A stretch of 64,000 bases of DNA, from positions 193,674-257,673 of the forward strand of contig NZ_KB849537.1 of NCBI RefSeq assembly GCF_000368565.1. Direction: 5' to 3'. Position numbers and translations under genes: made by a program. The notes beneath the pieces were generated by a model. The model ran no database searches, was not told the origin of the DNA, and was given only the letters and a program-made list of their open reading frames with translations. Numbering within the stretch: the first letter of the stretch is position 1; each line of letters starts with the position of its first letter. This DNA comes from Acinetobacter gerneri DSM 14967 = CIP 107464 = MTCC 9824 (GTDB lineage: Bacteria > Pseudomonadota > Gammaproteobacteria > Pseudomonadales > Moraxellaceae). Shown piece after piece: positions 1 to 8,414 of the stretch.

Positions 1-164
1 CAATAAAAATCAACTATAAAATTTAGAATAGGTTTCTGCCGATAAAACTGTAATCCTAAAATTTGCTTATAACGCAATCTTGACCAAAGTAACTTTTCAG
101 CCTCCGTCATATTATTTCTCAAATCACGTGAAGCTTGTTTTAATTTTTTATTGTATGGTTTCAT
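1..164 (-). CDS. DUF559 endonuclease-like protein, N-terminal part cut by window edge
   Basis: The gene starts at the ATG whose complement is 162-164 and runs off the left edge, so only about 54 residues are visible. They match the intact N-terminal half encoded at 623-786 base for base as far as I can check. DUF559 proteins belong to the Vsr/MutH-like restriction-endonuclease fold. The visible part ends near the first catalytic-region strand (NFIVDF), so whether this copy is whole cannot be seen. Confidence 0.65.
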   Translation of the reverse strand, partial: MKPYNKKLKQASRDLRNNMTEAEKLLWSRLRYKQILGLQFYRQKPILNFIVDFY

Positions 165-309
165 TTTTAAATAATCATAAAATTCAAATCATTATAATAA
201 TTAATTTCCGTATAGTTGTAATCAATTTTGCAAGATATAAAGACTAAATATTGGATAATGCAAATGTTGCTTAATGCCGAATTTGGATGATTCGATTTCT
301 TGATTTTTT

Positions 310-412
310 AAATCTCCCCTAACCCCTCTTTGAAAAAAGAGGGGAACTACGCGTATCCAAAGAATTAGGTGACAGCTCCTCCCTTTTTTAAAGGGAGGTT
401 GGGAGGGCTTCT
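310..412. repeat. Pair of REP-like palindromes (pair 1)
   Basis: Two stem-loops face each other. The left stem is CCCCTCTTT (323-331) against AAAGAGGGG (336-344). The right stem is CCTCCCTT (378-385) against AAGGGAGG (391-398). Each stem has an outer tail of the CTCCCCTAA / TTGGGAGGG kind, so the right element reads as a diverged reverse complement of the left. This BIME-like pairing recurs at 935-1033 and, more degraded, at 1207-1300. Confidence 0.75.
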
Positions 413-416
413 TAAT

Positions 417-786
417 TCAAGGAGATTCCAATTGCTGATAACACCAGTCATAAATAGCTTGTATTACAGCATCCACTTCCTGCAAAACTTGTCTATTATC
501 AAACCTCAATACTTTTAGCCCCAATTCGCCTAGAGTCTGATCTCTATTTCTATCAGCCTTTAACCCCCTCAGCTGTATAATGCTGACTACCATCACATTC
601 GATGACTAAATTTGCTGATGGACAATAAAAATCAACTATAAAATTTAGAATAGGTTTCTGCCGATAAAACTGTAATCCTAAAATTTGCTTATAACGCAAT
701 CTTGACCAAAGTAACTTTTCAGCCTCCGTCATATTATTTCTCAAATCACGTGAAGCTTGTTTTAATTTTTTATTGTATGGTTTCAT
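417..786 (-). pseudogene. DUF559 endonuclease-like gene, frameshifted
   Basis: The N-terminal 77 codons (553-786) encode a DUF559 protein with the fold's conserved region FIVDFYCPSANLVIECDGSQH (Asp, then Glu and Asp-Gly, then His). The frame then stops at a TGA at 553. The remaining domain continues in the next frame down to the TGA at 417-419, reading ADRNRDQTLGELGLKVLRF and on to a QQLESP C-terminus, typical of the family's last helix and strand. One extra G near 556-562 in the GTTAAAGG tract explains the break. A programmed frameshift is possible but nothing specific supports it. Confidence 0.8.
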
Positions 787-934
787 TTTTAAATAATCAT
801 AAAATTCAAATCATTATAATAATTAATTTCCGTATAGTTGTAATCAATTTTGCAAGATATAAAGACTAAATATTGGATAATGCAAATGTTGCTTAATGCC
901 GAATTTGGACGATTCGATTTCTTGATTTTTTAAA

Positions 935-1033
935 TCTCCCCTAACCGCTCTTTGAAAAAGAGAGAAACTGCGCGTATCCAAAGAATTAGGTGACAGCCCC
1001 TCCCTTTTTTAAAGGGAGGTTGGGAGGGATTCT
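935..1033. repeat. Pair of REP-like palindromes (pair 2)
   Basis: The left element is decayed; only CTCTTT...AAAGAG around 948-962 still pairs. The right element is intact: CCTCCCTTT (999-1007) against AAAGGGAGG (1011-1019). Layout and spacing are as in pair 1. Confidence 0.7.
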
Positions 1034-1037
1034 TAAT

Positions 1038-1181
1038 TCAAGGAGATTCCAATTGCTGATAACACCTGTCATAAATAGCTTGTATTACAGCATCCAATTC
1101 CTGTAAAACTTGCCTGTTATCAAATCTTAAAACTTTTAGCCCCAATTCACCTAGAGTCTGATCTCTATTTCTATCAGCCTT
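1038..1181 (-). pseudogene. DUF559 gene remnant, C-terminal part only
   Basis: The reverse strand encodes the DUF559 C-terminal segment (ADRNRDQTLGELGLKVLRF, ending in QQLESP and a TGA at 1038-1040). It is uninterrupted but has no N-terminal half. Beyond 1181 the sequence is unrelated, so this is a truncated third copy, probably one end of the duplication or of an older deletion. Confidence 0.75.
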
Positions 1182-1206
1182 CGTATGTCAAATGAATTAC
1201 ATAACA

Positions 1207-1300
1207 ACCCCTAACTTTAAAAAGGGAAAGGTTAGAGCATAATTTATTAGATACATGACATTCCCCCCTCTTTTTTTAAAGAGGGGTTTGGAAAGATTTA
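1207..1300. repeat. Pair of REP-like palindromes (pair 3)
   Basis: The left element is weak (CTAAC at 1211-1215 against GTTAG at 1231-1235). The right element is strong: CCCCTCTTT (1265-1273) against AAAGAGGGG (1278-1286), followed by TTTGGAAAGATTTAAA, the mirror of the left-hand tails. No gene lies in 1182-1360 apart from these repeats. Confidence 0.6.
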
Positions 1301-1360
1301 AAAATATTATTCAAGTGAAAAAACAAAAAAAATTACGTCACAAAGAAAAGTTTAAATCCA

Positions 1361-1654
1361 TCACTTTCTAAAATTATTTAGCAAAGCACTGGTAATCGAC
1401 TTATTATTTTCAACCACACGCGTCTTTTTCGCTTTTGCTGAATTGTCTTCAACACGTTCGATCTTCACAGCTTTTAATTTACCTTGATTTTCAACAATCG
1501 AAAATTTCACCCGTTCATTACGCTTAGGCTCACCTTCTTCAAGTGGAAAATCTGAGATATGGAAAAAAATATCCTCGTCTAGCCCACTGATAAAACCAAA
1601 ACCTCTATCTGCATGGTACTGTTTAATTTTTCCTTGATAGATTTCAGCTTTCAT
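1361..1654 (-). CDS. Cold-shock-domain protein with C-terminal extension
   Basis: This 97-residue protein starts with a cold-shock (OB-fold) domain covering about residues 5-66. RNP1 is GFGFI (residues 18-22) and RNP2 is DIFFHIS, the single-stranded nucleic-acid-binding motifs of the CspA family. A basic tail of about 30 residues (SAKAKKTR...ALLNNFRK) follows, making it longer than the usual 67-73 residues of CspA. An AGGCAG ribosome site precedes the ATG. It stands alone between the repeat region and def. A role as RNA chaperone is inferred from the family. Confidence 0.85.
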   Translation of the reverse strand: MKAEIYQGKIKQYHADRGFGFISGLDEDIFFHISDFPLEEGEPKRNERVKFSIVENQGKLKAVKIERVEDNSAKAKKTRVVENNKSITSALLNNFRK

Positions 1655-1801
1655 AGATACTGCCTATAAATTTACATTTAAGTTGATTATACCTGTCTTC
1701 AAAAATGATCAGGAAATATATTTTTAAAACGAAGTAAAATTGTTCAAATTCAAATATTGGCACTTAGGCTAAAATTCAGCCAATGCACTTCAACAATACA
1801 A

Positions 1802-2281
1802 CTAAACTCGATCAACAAATAAAATACCGTCTAAATGATCAACTTCGTGTTGTACGATCCGAGCAGGAAAACCACTAAAATTTTGTTGAACACTTCCCCC
1901 TGCCAATGTTTGATATTTCACTTGAATATTTGTGGCACGTTCAACCTCAGCACGCTGATCTGCCACACTTAGGCAACCTTCTTCTCCAACATTCTTTTCA
2001 CTTGAAAATGATACTATTTCAGGATTGACCATCACGATTGCATCCATTTCTGGAGCATCTGGATAACGGGGATTTGGTCGAGATGCAACGATGATGATTC
2101 TTTTTGAAATATAGACTTGTGGTGCTGCGATTCCAACACCATTCTTTTCAAGCATGGTTGCTTCTAAAGCATTCGCAAACTCAAACAGCCAATCTGAGCC
2201 AAATTCAGATGCTGTGACAGGAGTAGCTTTTATCTTTAAAATATCCTCGCCTTTTTGCGCAACTGTTAAAATCTCACTCAT
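1802..2281 (-). CDS. def: Peptide deformylase
   Basis: Removes the formyl group from the N-terminal methionine of new proteins in the cytoplasm. All three family motifs are present in 159 residues: GVGIAAPQ (48-55), EGCLS (101-105, metal-binding Cys103) and HEVDH (145-149, two metal-binding His and the catalytic Glu146). An AAGGCAGAG ribosome site precedes the start. It is not beside fmt, so it may be an additional deformylase rather than the housekeeping copy. The fmt locus is outside this window, so that cannot be settled here. Confidence 0.92.
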   Translation of the reverse strand: MSEILTVAQKGEDILKIKATPVTASEFGSDWLFEFANALEATMLEKNGVGIAAPQVYISKRIIIVASRPNPRYPDAPEMDAIVMVNPEIVSFSSEKNVGEEGCLSVADQRAEVERATNIQVKYQTLAGGSVQQNFSGFPARIVQHEVDHLDGILFVDRV

Positions 2282-2378
2282 TACTCTGCCTTGTTTGAAT
2301 TGATATTTTTATTTTAAAAGAGTTTTTATAAAAGTAAATTCTAACGATCTTATTTGAATATTCATTTTATTTATAAAA

Positions 2379-3557
2379 TTAATTTTCAAGCACCGATACT
2401 TCGAGGTAATGACAAACTTGGTTACGCCCCTTCGCTTTAGCCAAATACAATGCTTGATCAGCTAGACGTATAACGCAATCCTTAGATAGATTTTCAGCAG
2501 ATAATGCGACTCCGAAACTTGCAGTAAAATTGAATGAAAGATTACGGTCTATATAAACTGATTTTTTCTCTATCTCATTACGAATACGTTCAGCAATTTC
2601 GATAGCTTCACTCAGATCCTTTTGATAAAGAACAATAATAAATTCCTCGCCACCAAAGCGACCGACAAAATCATGTTCAGAAATATGACCATTTAAAATT
2701 TTTGCAACTTTCTTTAAAACCAAATCGCCAGCTTCGTGCCCAAATCGATCATTTATACTTTTAAAATAATCCAAATCTAGCAATATCACAGCATATGAAT
2801 TACCTTCATCATGAAAATGGCTTAGATTCAAACTAATATGCCTACGATTAAAAATACCAGTGAGTGGATCCTTCAAGCTTATTTCATTTATTGTTCGTTC
2901 TCTATTTTTCCATTGGATCAGTAAAATTTCAAACAAAACAATACTGGCAAAAAATATCGGAATATATAAATACATCATGCTATATATCCAATACTGATTT
3001 TGGTATAACACACTCTGATTCAGTGCATCACTGAAAAAAGGTGCATAACTCATTGCACCAATATTACTTAGATAAATCGCGCCCAAAAGAAAAACTGTTA
3101 CAGGAATAAAGACTATATATATGATTTTCCTTTCAAAAAGTACCAATCCCACACTAATGAGACTAATGTATCCTGCAATGGTCGTAGGACTCATAATCCC
3201 GATAACATAACCACCATGAATAAATGTACATGCGAAAAAGCATATCGCAATATATGGCATATATTTTTTTATAAAAACGTTATGTCTAAGAAAATAAGTA
3301 GGTAAGATAAGTAAAAATAAAATACCTGTATTCAAAATCAATAAATAGATTAGATAGTGAAAGTTTTCAACATTAATCCATTTTTGTAATGATGGATGCA
3401 TATAACTATATATACACCAGAATACCCACAACAAATGGTCGAATCCCCCTAAAACAAGTACCAATATCGTCTTGTTTATATTATTCCAGCTCATGATCAC
3501 ACTTTCATTCATGAAGCGATGAGCTTTTTCGGTTAAATTAACCAAATAAAATTTCAT
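2379..3557 (-). CDS. Membrane-bound diguanylate cyclase (GGDEF)
   Basis: This 392-residue protein has about six hydrophobic segments in the first 220 residues, then a GGDEF domain starting at KDPLTGIFNRR. The active loop is GGEEF, a functional variant, and the DLDYFKSINDRFGHEAGD metal/GTP region is intact, so it should make cyclic di-GMP. The inhibitory I-site, normally RxxD a few residues before the loop, reads SEHD, so the Arg is absent. No EAL domain and no named sensory domain are recognised in the membrane part. The start is unsure: the upstream ribosome site is weak and Met16 or Met22 are alternatives. Confidence 0.85.
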   Translation of the reverse strand: MKFYLVNLTEKAHRFMNESVIMSWNNINKTILVLVLGGFDHLLWVFWCIYSYMHPSLQKWINVENFHYLIYLLILNTGILFLLILPTYFLRHNVFIKKYMPYIAICFFACTFIHGGYVIGIMSPTTIAGYISLISVGLVLFERKIIYIVFIPVTVFLLGAIYLSNIGAMSYAPFFSDALNQSVLYQNQYWIYSMMYLYIPIFFASIVLFEILLIQWKNRERTINEISLKDPLTGIFNRRHISLNLSHFHDEGNSYAVILLDLDYFKSINDRFGHEAGDLVLKKVAKILNGHISEHDFVGRFGGEEFIIVLYQKDLSEAIEIAERIRNEIEKKSVYIDRNLSFNFTASFGVALSAENLSKDCVIRLADQALYLAKAKGRNQVCHYLEVSVLEN

Positions 3558-3884
3558 GTGTTTTTGGGGACTCTGATTTTTTATAAATTCAAATTTTGAT
3601 TTTTTTTACTTTAACGCCTAATCAATAAAATCACAATCTAAATCAGGGTTAATTATGATAAATACATCACATTCCAGAACACACAGATTAGTTTTACTAA
3701 ATTATATCTCCATAATTAATTCATAATTTATATATTTATTAACTTTTACTTAATATATTTTTAAAAAAGGAACCTATTTTTTATTTACTATTTCTGTGAA
3801 ATTTCACATTTATAAAAGAACTCTGTATATTATTACCATCTATTAGTTAAGATATTCATCTAAATTTTGGGTTATACATAAAGC
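3558..3884. other. Intergenic region, no gene seen
   Basis: A 327-bp AT-rich divergent spacer between the diguanylate cyclase and the MHS transporter. It must hold both promoters, but I could not pick out a convincing -35/-10 pair, operator or hairpin. Confidence 0.5.
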
Positions 3885-5159
3885 ATGGAAGCAAAAAAAT
3901 ATTTATCTAACGAAGACAAACGTACCCTCGGTTTGTCTTCACTCGGCGGCGCTCTCGAATTTTATGATTTCGTGATCTACGTTTTCTACGCAAAAATTAT
4001 TTCTGAACTATTTTTTCCCAGCACATTGAGCCCTTTTTGGGCAATGTTAAATACCTATGGTATTTTTGCTGCAGGCTACTTCTTCCGCCCTTTAGGCGGT
4101 GTTGTGATGGCACATTTCGGCGACTTACTTGGTCGAAAAAAGTTGTTTTCATTATCTATACTCTTAATGGCACTTCCTACCTTGATCATCGGTATCTTGC
4201 CTACTTATGCCAGCATCGGGATTTTTGCACCCATCTTACTTTTATTGATGCGTGTCGTTCAGGGGATCGCCATAGGTGGTGAAATTCCCGCAGCTTGGAC
4301 TTTTGTTTCTGAGCATGTCCCAGAAAAACGTATAGGCTTTGCCAATGGTTTATTGACTGCTGGCCTATCCTTGGGGATTTTGCTTGGTGCACTGATGTCG
4401 CTGTGGATTTCTGTGAAATTTACAGAAATTGAGATACATGGTTGGGCATGGCGAATTGCATTTATTGTCGGTGGTATCTTTGGTTTAATTGCCCTTTATT
4501 TACGTATGTATCTTAAGGAGACACCAGTATTTAAAGCGATGCAAGAGCGCAAAGCCTTAAGTAAAGAATTACCAGTGAAACAGGTGCTTTCTTCACATAA
4601 AACAGCAGTCATGATTGGCATGTTATTTACATGGTTCTTGACAGGTTGCGTGGTTGTGATCATTTTAGCGATGCCAAATTTACTGAGTGGTAGTTTTGGT
4701 TTCGCACGTGCTGATGCTTTTAAAATGCAAAGTGCAGCAATCCTTATGCAAATGCTTGGCTGTATCTTGGCAGGATTATTGGCCGATCGTTTTGGTGCTG
4801 GAAAAATCATGTTATTTGGTTCAATTGCCGTTGGCATAATTGCAACCATTTTCTATCAAAGTTTGGGTATGGCCTCAGATACCAATATCGTCGTTTTATA
4901 TATGTTACTCGGATTATTTTCAGGAACTGTCGGCATGGTGTCCTACAGTATGGTGAAAATGTTCCCTGCCCAAATTCGTTTTACTGGCATTTCTTTTTCT
5001 TATAATGTCGCCTATGCCATTGTCGGTGGTTTGACCTTACCTTTATTACAATGGTTAAGCCAATACAGCAATATTGGTGCAATGTATTATATTTGGTTTA
5101 TCGTCTTCATCTCATGTTTGGCGGCACTTTATTACCGCCAACACTTTGAGAAACTTTAA
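3885..5159 (+). CDS. MFS transporter, metabolite:H+ symporter (MHS) family
   Basis: A 424-residue inner-membrane protein with about 12 transmembrane segments. The N-terminal LGGALEFYDFVIYVFYAK and the loop FGDLLGRKKLF are hallmarks of the MHS branch (ProP, KgtP, ShiA). GGEIPAAWTFVSEHVPEKR in the fourth to fifth segment is also typical. The substrate cannot be told; family members carry organic acids, osmolytes or shikimate. It is monocistronic, ending at the terminator at 5171-5198. Confidence 0.85.
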   Translation: MEAKKYLSNEDKRTLGLSSLGGALEFYDFVIYVFYAKIISELFFPSTLSPFWAMLNTYGIFAAGYFFRPLGGVVMAHFGDLLGRKKLFSLSILLMALPTLIIGILPTYASIGIFAPILLLLMRVVQGIAIGGEIPAAWTFVSEHVPEKRIGFANGLLTAGLSLGILLGALMSLWISVKFTEIEIHGWAWRIAFIVGGIFGLIALYLRMYLKETPVFKAMQERKALSKELPVKQVLSSHKTAVMIGMLFTWFLTGCVVVIILAMPNLLSGSFGFARADAFKMQSAAILMQMLGCILAGLLADRFGAGKIMLFGSIAVGIIATIFYQSLGMASDTNIVVLYMLLGLFSGTVGMVSYSMVKMFPAQIRFTGISFSYNVAYAIVGGLTLPLLQWLSQYSNIGAMYYIWFIVFISCLAALYYRQHFEKL

Positions 5160-5170
5160 AGATAGTTTCA

Positions 5171-5198
5171 AAAAATCCCTAAAATTTAGGGATTTTTT
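5171..5198. terminator. Bidirectional rho-independent terminator
   Basis: Stem AAAAATCCCT (5171-5180) pairs with AGGGATTTTT (5188-5197) and is followed by T-runs on both strands. It lies between convergent genes ending at 5159 and 5205. Confidence 0.85.
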
Positions 5199-5204
5199 TC
5201 GTGA

Positions 5205-5705
5205 TTAATGTCGATTAAGTTGAGTTTTCAATTCATCTTCTACGATCGCAATTTCTATTTCACTAAAACGTCGAATTTCATTTTCAGCATGCTTTTCTAG
5301 CATTCCACCAATTAAAGGCAATTTAACTTTAACAACCCATATTAATTGAATATTTAAATGTTGCTGATCACCTGTGACTAAACGCTCACAATGTGCTTCT
5401 AGTGGAATATTTGCCCCTAAATCTACTGTTGAGCTCAACGAGTTTAGATCAGTAATATCCGTTCTTTTTAAACGGAAAGCATCTTTCAAAAGTTTTTTGG
5501 CTATATCGGGAATATTTACTTCTAAATTATAGCTACGTTTTAAGGTATAAATTGAATTTTCTATTTTAGATTCATGGATTTGAATATCTTCCCCAGGGAT
5601 TCTTTTAGCAACTTTTTCATGCATAACTGGATCAGCAGCCAGCTTTGAAAATTCATCAATTGAAACATTATGAATTTGTGCTTTCACAGTAAATCTATGC
5701 GTCAT
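5205..5705 (-). CDS. DUF2505 (SRPBCC-fold) protein
   Basis: This 166-residue soluble protein has the layout of DUF2505, a START/SRPBCC-like fold. It begins MTHRFTVKAQIHNVSIDEF, has an alternating-strand middle, and ends in a long helix (GGMLEKHAENEIRRFSEIEIAIVEDEL) that closes the pocket in this fold. No signal peptide is seen. A good AAAGGAA ribosome site supports the start. The ligand and function are unknown. Confidence 0.6.
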   Translation of the reverse strand: MTHRFTVKAQIHNVSIDEFSKLAADPVMHEKVAKRIPGEDIQIHESKIENSIYTLKRSYNLEVNIPDIAKKLLKDAFRLKRTDITDLNSLSSTVDLGANIPLEAHCERLVTGDQQHLNIQLIWVVKVKLPLIGGMLEKHAENEIRRFSEIEIAIVEDELKTQLNRH

Positions 5706-5815
5706 TATTTATTCCTTTGCTTTATTATTTAAATTGCAATTCATTTTGAAAATCTTAAAAGATTCAATATTTAACTATATTGAAGCAAGGAATACTGTTA
5801 ACGTCATTGGCTTTT

Positions 5816-6082
5816 TCACATAGATTTGATTGCAATTTCACCAGTTTTTACATGAATTGTTAATTTTTTATGTCGATACTCAATTTGGGCATAAAACTCT
5901 TCAGCGCCATTATCAAGTCCTGTTGCAAACCATGTTGTGCCTTGTGGAAATGCCGCGAGCCAATCAGCCTTATAAAAATCTGATACAGAATCAAAATCGA
6001 TATAATCCTGAGGATGAGCTTTAATTCTACTCACCATTTCATCAAATTTTTTAAACTGAAATTGGTTAAAATCGATTAACAT
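5816..6082 (-). CDS. Hypothetical protein, 88 residues
   Basis: Not recognised. It is small, soluble and rich in aromatic residues (ADWLAAFPQGTTWFATG). The ATG at 6082 is preferred because a GAG sits about 9 bases upstream; a GTG two codons earlier (6088) is possible. It is only about 20 bp downstream of pnuC on the same strand, so it is probably cotranscribed with it. That hints at, but does not prove, a link to NAD-precursor uptake. Confidence 0.6.
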   Translation of the reverse strand: MLIDFNQFQFKKFDEMVSRIKAHPQDYIDFDSVSDFYKADWLAAFPQGTTWFATGLDNGAEEFYAQIEYRHKKLTIHVKTGEIAIKSM

Positions 6083-6101
6083 TTCCACAATCTCGAATCA
6101 A

Positions 6102-6686
6102 TTAAGACACCAAGCCATTTTGACTGATTTGTTTCTTTTTGACCTGGCTCCACTGCCACCATCCAAAGGCTGCCATTCCAACAAATACAGCGTATAAGAA
6201 TGCTGTCGGATACAAATCCTTGTAGATAAACATTCCCACATAAATAGTATCAACAAAAACCCAAAGTACCCACGTTGCAGTATGCTTTCTACTGGTCCAA
6301 TAAGTTGCCAACAAACTAAACGCAGCCAACTGAGAATCTAGCATTGGGATTGCTGCATCTGTAAAATTATGCAAAACCAATCCAAAAATAACACCGCCTA
6401 TTGCAGCCATAATCATTTGAATAATCACAAGTTGTTTCGTGATAGGTTCAATACGAATCTCATGGTCTTGCTGTTTTCCTTTCAACCAATGATAAAAACC
6501 ATAAAAATTCACGATCATAAATAAGAACTGTAAAATAGTTTCACCATACAACTTCACTTCATAGAAAATATAAGCATATAAAACAAAGGCTAAGAAGTTA
6601 AACCACCAACACAACATATTTCTTTTTATGGTCAATGCCACACCAATAATACTAATAATGACAGAAAAAATTTCTAAAGGAGACAT
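6102..6686 (-). CDS. pnuC: Nicotinamide riboside/mononucleotide transporter PnuC
   Basis: This 194-residue inner-membrane protein has about seven hydrophobic segments. PnuC signatures are the early MLCWWFNFLAFVLYAYIFY, the FMIVNFYGFYHWLKG segment and the C-terminal WVLWVFVDTIYVGMFIYKDL, where the Trp and Asn residues line the substrate path in the family. It imports an NAD precursor. The partner kinase NadR and any NAD riboswitch are not seen nearby. Confidence 0.88.
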   Translation of the reverse strand: MSPLEIFSVIISIIGVALTIKRNMLCWWFNFLAFVLYAYIFYEVKLYGETILQFLFMIVNFYGFYHWLKGKQQDHEIRIEPITKQLVIIQMIMAAIGGVIFGLVLHNFTDAAIPMLDSQLAAFSLLATYWTSRKHTATWVLWVFVDTIYVGMFIYKDLYPTAFLYAVFVGMAAFGWWQWSQVKKKQISQNGLVS

Positions 6687-6865
6687 AGGATATTTTATGT
6701 GGGCAAGGAGTGGCTATTATGAAAAAAATTATCAGAAAATTAAATTAAAATTTAATGTTTTTTATACAAGAACAGTTACTCACAATAGAGATTTGACAGC
6801 TGAGATCTTTACGCGCTATTAGTAGATCCACACTACTCAAATAATCAAATGAAAAAGGTATAAAA

Positions 6866-7654
6866 ATGTCATCTTCTCAAGGAAAAGTTTCACGTGAAAT
6901 ACGTGGGCATCTTTATTTAATTGGCTTAGATCGTGCAGATAAGCGTAATGCGTTTGATAGTTATATGATTGGTGATTTATCACTTGCCTTGACTGAGTTT
7001 GAAAACAATCCAGAACTGCGCTGTGCGGTAGTCTTTGCGCATGGTGAGCATTTTACTGCAGGATTGGATTTGGTTGAGTTGCAACCCAAATTGCAAGATG
7101 GCGTTTTTAACTTTTCAAATGACCAGATCAATCCTTGGGGAACGGTCGGCCGTCAAAGAACTAAACCGCTAGTCGTTGCAGTGCAAGGCTACTGCTATAC
7201 CGCGGGCATCGAATTAATGCTGAATGCTGATATCGTCGTTGCCAATGAAAATACACAATTCACACAAATTGAAGTTCAACGTGGCATCCTCCCCTTTGGT
7301 GGCGCAACTGTGCGATTTGTGCAAGCTGCAGGTTGGGCAAAAGCCATGAAATATATCTTAACAGGTGACATGTTCTATGCTGAAAATGCTTATGAAATGA
7401 ACTTGATCACTGAAATAGTTTCTGGAAATAATCAACTAATACGTGCTTTAGAACTCGCAGAACGTATTGCAAGTGCCGCTCCTTTAGCAGTTCAAGCAAC
7501 CCTTGCTTCGGCGCATCAAGCATTTTTACAAAGCCCTGAAGCAGCATTTCACAATTTACAAAGTTTACTAGATCCTTTACTCAAATCTGAAGATGCAGTT
7601 GAAGGTGTAAAAGCAATGCTTGAACGGCGTGCTTCCAATTTCAAAGGAAAGTAA
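6866..7654 (+). CDS. Enoyl-CoA hydratase/isomerase (crotonase) family protein
   Basis: This 262-residue protein has the crotonase core. The first oxyanion-hole region is HGEHFTAGLDL and the second is CYTAGIELML, followed by EVQRGILPFGG. The glutamate of the EVQRG segment corresponds to one catalytic Glu of enoyl-CoA hydratase. The segment AKAMKYILTG has Lys where the hydratases carry their second Glu, so isomerase or another crotonase chemistry is as likely as hydration. AAAGG precedes the ATG. It is a single gene with no beta-oxidation partners adjacent. Confidence 0.85.
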   Translation: MSSSQGKVSREIRGHLYLIGLDRADKRNAFDSYMIGDLSLALTEFENNPELRCAVVFAHGEHFTAGLDLVELQPKLQDGVFNFSNDQINPWGTVGRQRTKPLVVAVQGYCYTAGIELMLNADIVVANENTQFTQIEVQRGILPFGGATVRFVQAAGWAKAMKYILTGDMFYAENAYEMNLITEIVSGNNQLIRALELAERIASAAPLAVQATLASAHQAFLQSPEAAFHNLQSLLDPLLKSEDAVEGVKAMLERRASNFKGK

Positions 7655-7764
7655 TTTTATTATTCAAATAGTTATTATCTATATGCAAGATTTATTGCAT
7701 AAACTATAACAATTAAGCATTTCGAAAATCTTATAGAAAAGCGAACTTAGCAATCAGCTTAAAC

Positions 7765-8259
7765 TTAAAGTAGATGCTCGTTGTCGAGCATCTCGTACTT
7801 ATGCTCGACACCAAATCGATCCACATGCGCATAAAATACGCCATATTTTCCAACATAATATTCAAGTGATTGTTCAGCAAAACTCCAATAGATCGACCAT
7901 TCTTCCAGATCATGTTTTTCTATTTGGCTAAGTGTACTCGCTGGCATATTTTTCAAAAAATGATGTTGGATTTGCTCTGCATTTTGATAGACACGATTAT
8001 TGATTTTTTCAGCAAAGAAAAATTGAGCAACTTCATCGAATAACCTTTGTTCTTCCTCATTGATGGGCGGTAAATTTTGTTCATTTTGCTGTGTTTGGTT
8101 TTGAACAATTTTTTCATGATTTTTTTCGTTATTTTTCACCAAATCTATATATTTTCGATGCTGCTGATCATCGTTTTGATTGATTTTATGCAAAAAAGAC
8201 CTCTTCCATAACATGTACAGAACAAGCACAACAATGATCACAACAATCAACTTCAACAT
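7765..8259 (-). CDS. Hypothetical membrane-anchored protein
   Basis: This 164-residue protein has one N-terminal transmembrane helix (residues 3-17, IVVIIVVLVLYMLW region), then a Gln/Asn-rich charged linker of about 50 residues and a compact C-terminal domain with several Trp and Tyr (EEWSIYWSFAEQSLEYYVGKYG). The topology suggests a bitopic inner-membrane protein. I do not recognise the family. Confidence 0.6.
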   Translation of the reverse strand: MLKLIVVIIVVLVLYMLWKRSFLHKINQNDDQQHRKYIDLVKNNEKNHEKIVQNQTQQNEQNLPPINEEEQRLFDEVAQFFFAEKINNRVYQNAEQIQHHFLKNMPASTLSQIEKHDLEEWSIYWSFAEQSLEYYVGKYGVFYAHVDRFGVEHKYEMLDNEHLL

Positions 8260-8414
8260 AGCTTAGAACACCCCTTATTCGAAGTATGTAGCGCAAGAAA
8301 AAATTGTTAACTTCAACTTTTATTGTAGATCATTTTTCAATAAATAGTTTTTTTAATGAGGTGAATGATCAGTTTTCTCTGAACCTTACACCTCATTAAA
8401 AATTATTTTAGCGT

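Larger units (their letters stand above)
1..560. repeat. Tandem direct repeat, copy 1
   Basis: Positions 1-560 are repeated at 623-1181 with scattered substitutions and one single-base deletion in the second copy. The repeat period is about 622 bp. Each copy holds the N-terminal part of one DUF559 gene, the spacer with two palindromes, and the C-terminal part of the next DUF559 gene. The homology stops abruptly after the bases TATCAGCCTT, which gives the duplication junction. Copy 1 may extend beyond the window. Confidence 0.9.
623..1181. repeat. Tandem direct repeat, copy 2
   Basis: This is the second copy of the unit seen at 1-560. It carries more substitutions in the palindrome region (for example ACCGCTC for ACCCCTC) and lacks one base in the A-tract near 955. 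The two copies are therefore not very recent or have been free to drift. Confidence 0.9.

Noticed and set aside
1..1300. Insertion sequence at the left edge
   Set aside because: No transposase and no terminal inverted repeats with target duplication; the repeats are explained by tandem duplication and REP-like pairs.
1..1300. CRISPR array
   Set aside because: Only two long direct repeats, with no short regularly spaced repeats and no cas genes anywhere in the window.
4496..4849. 117-codon minus-strand frame inside the MHS transporter gene
   Set aside because: Shadow of the true gene; low-complexity hydrophobic antisense product with no family features.
6628..6822. 64-codon plus-strand frame overlapping the start of pnuC
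   Set aside because: Overlaps a well-supported gene in antisense and has no ribosome site or family features.
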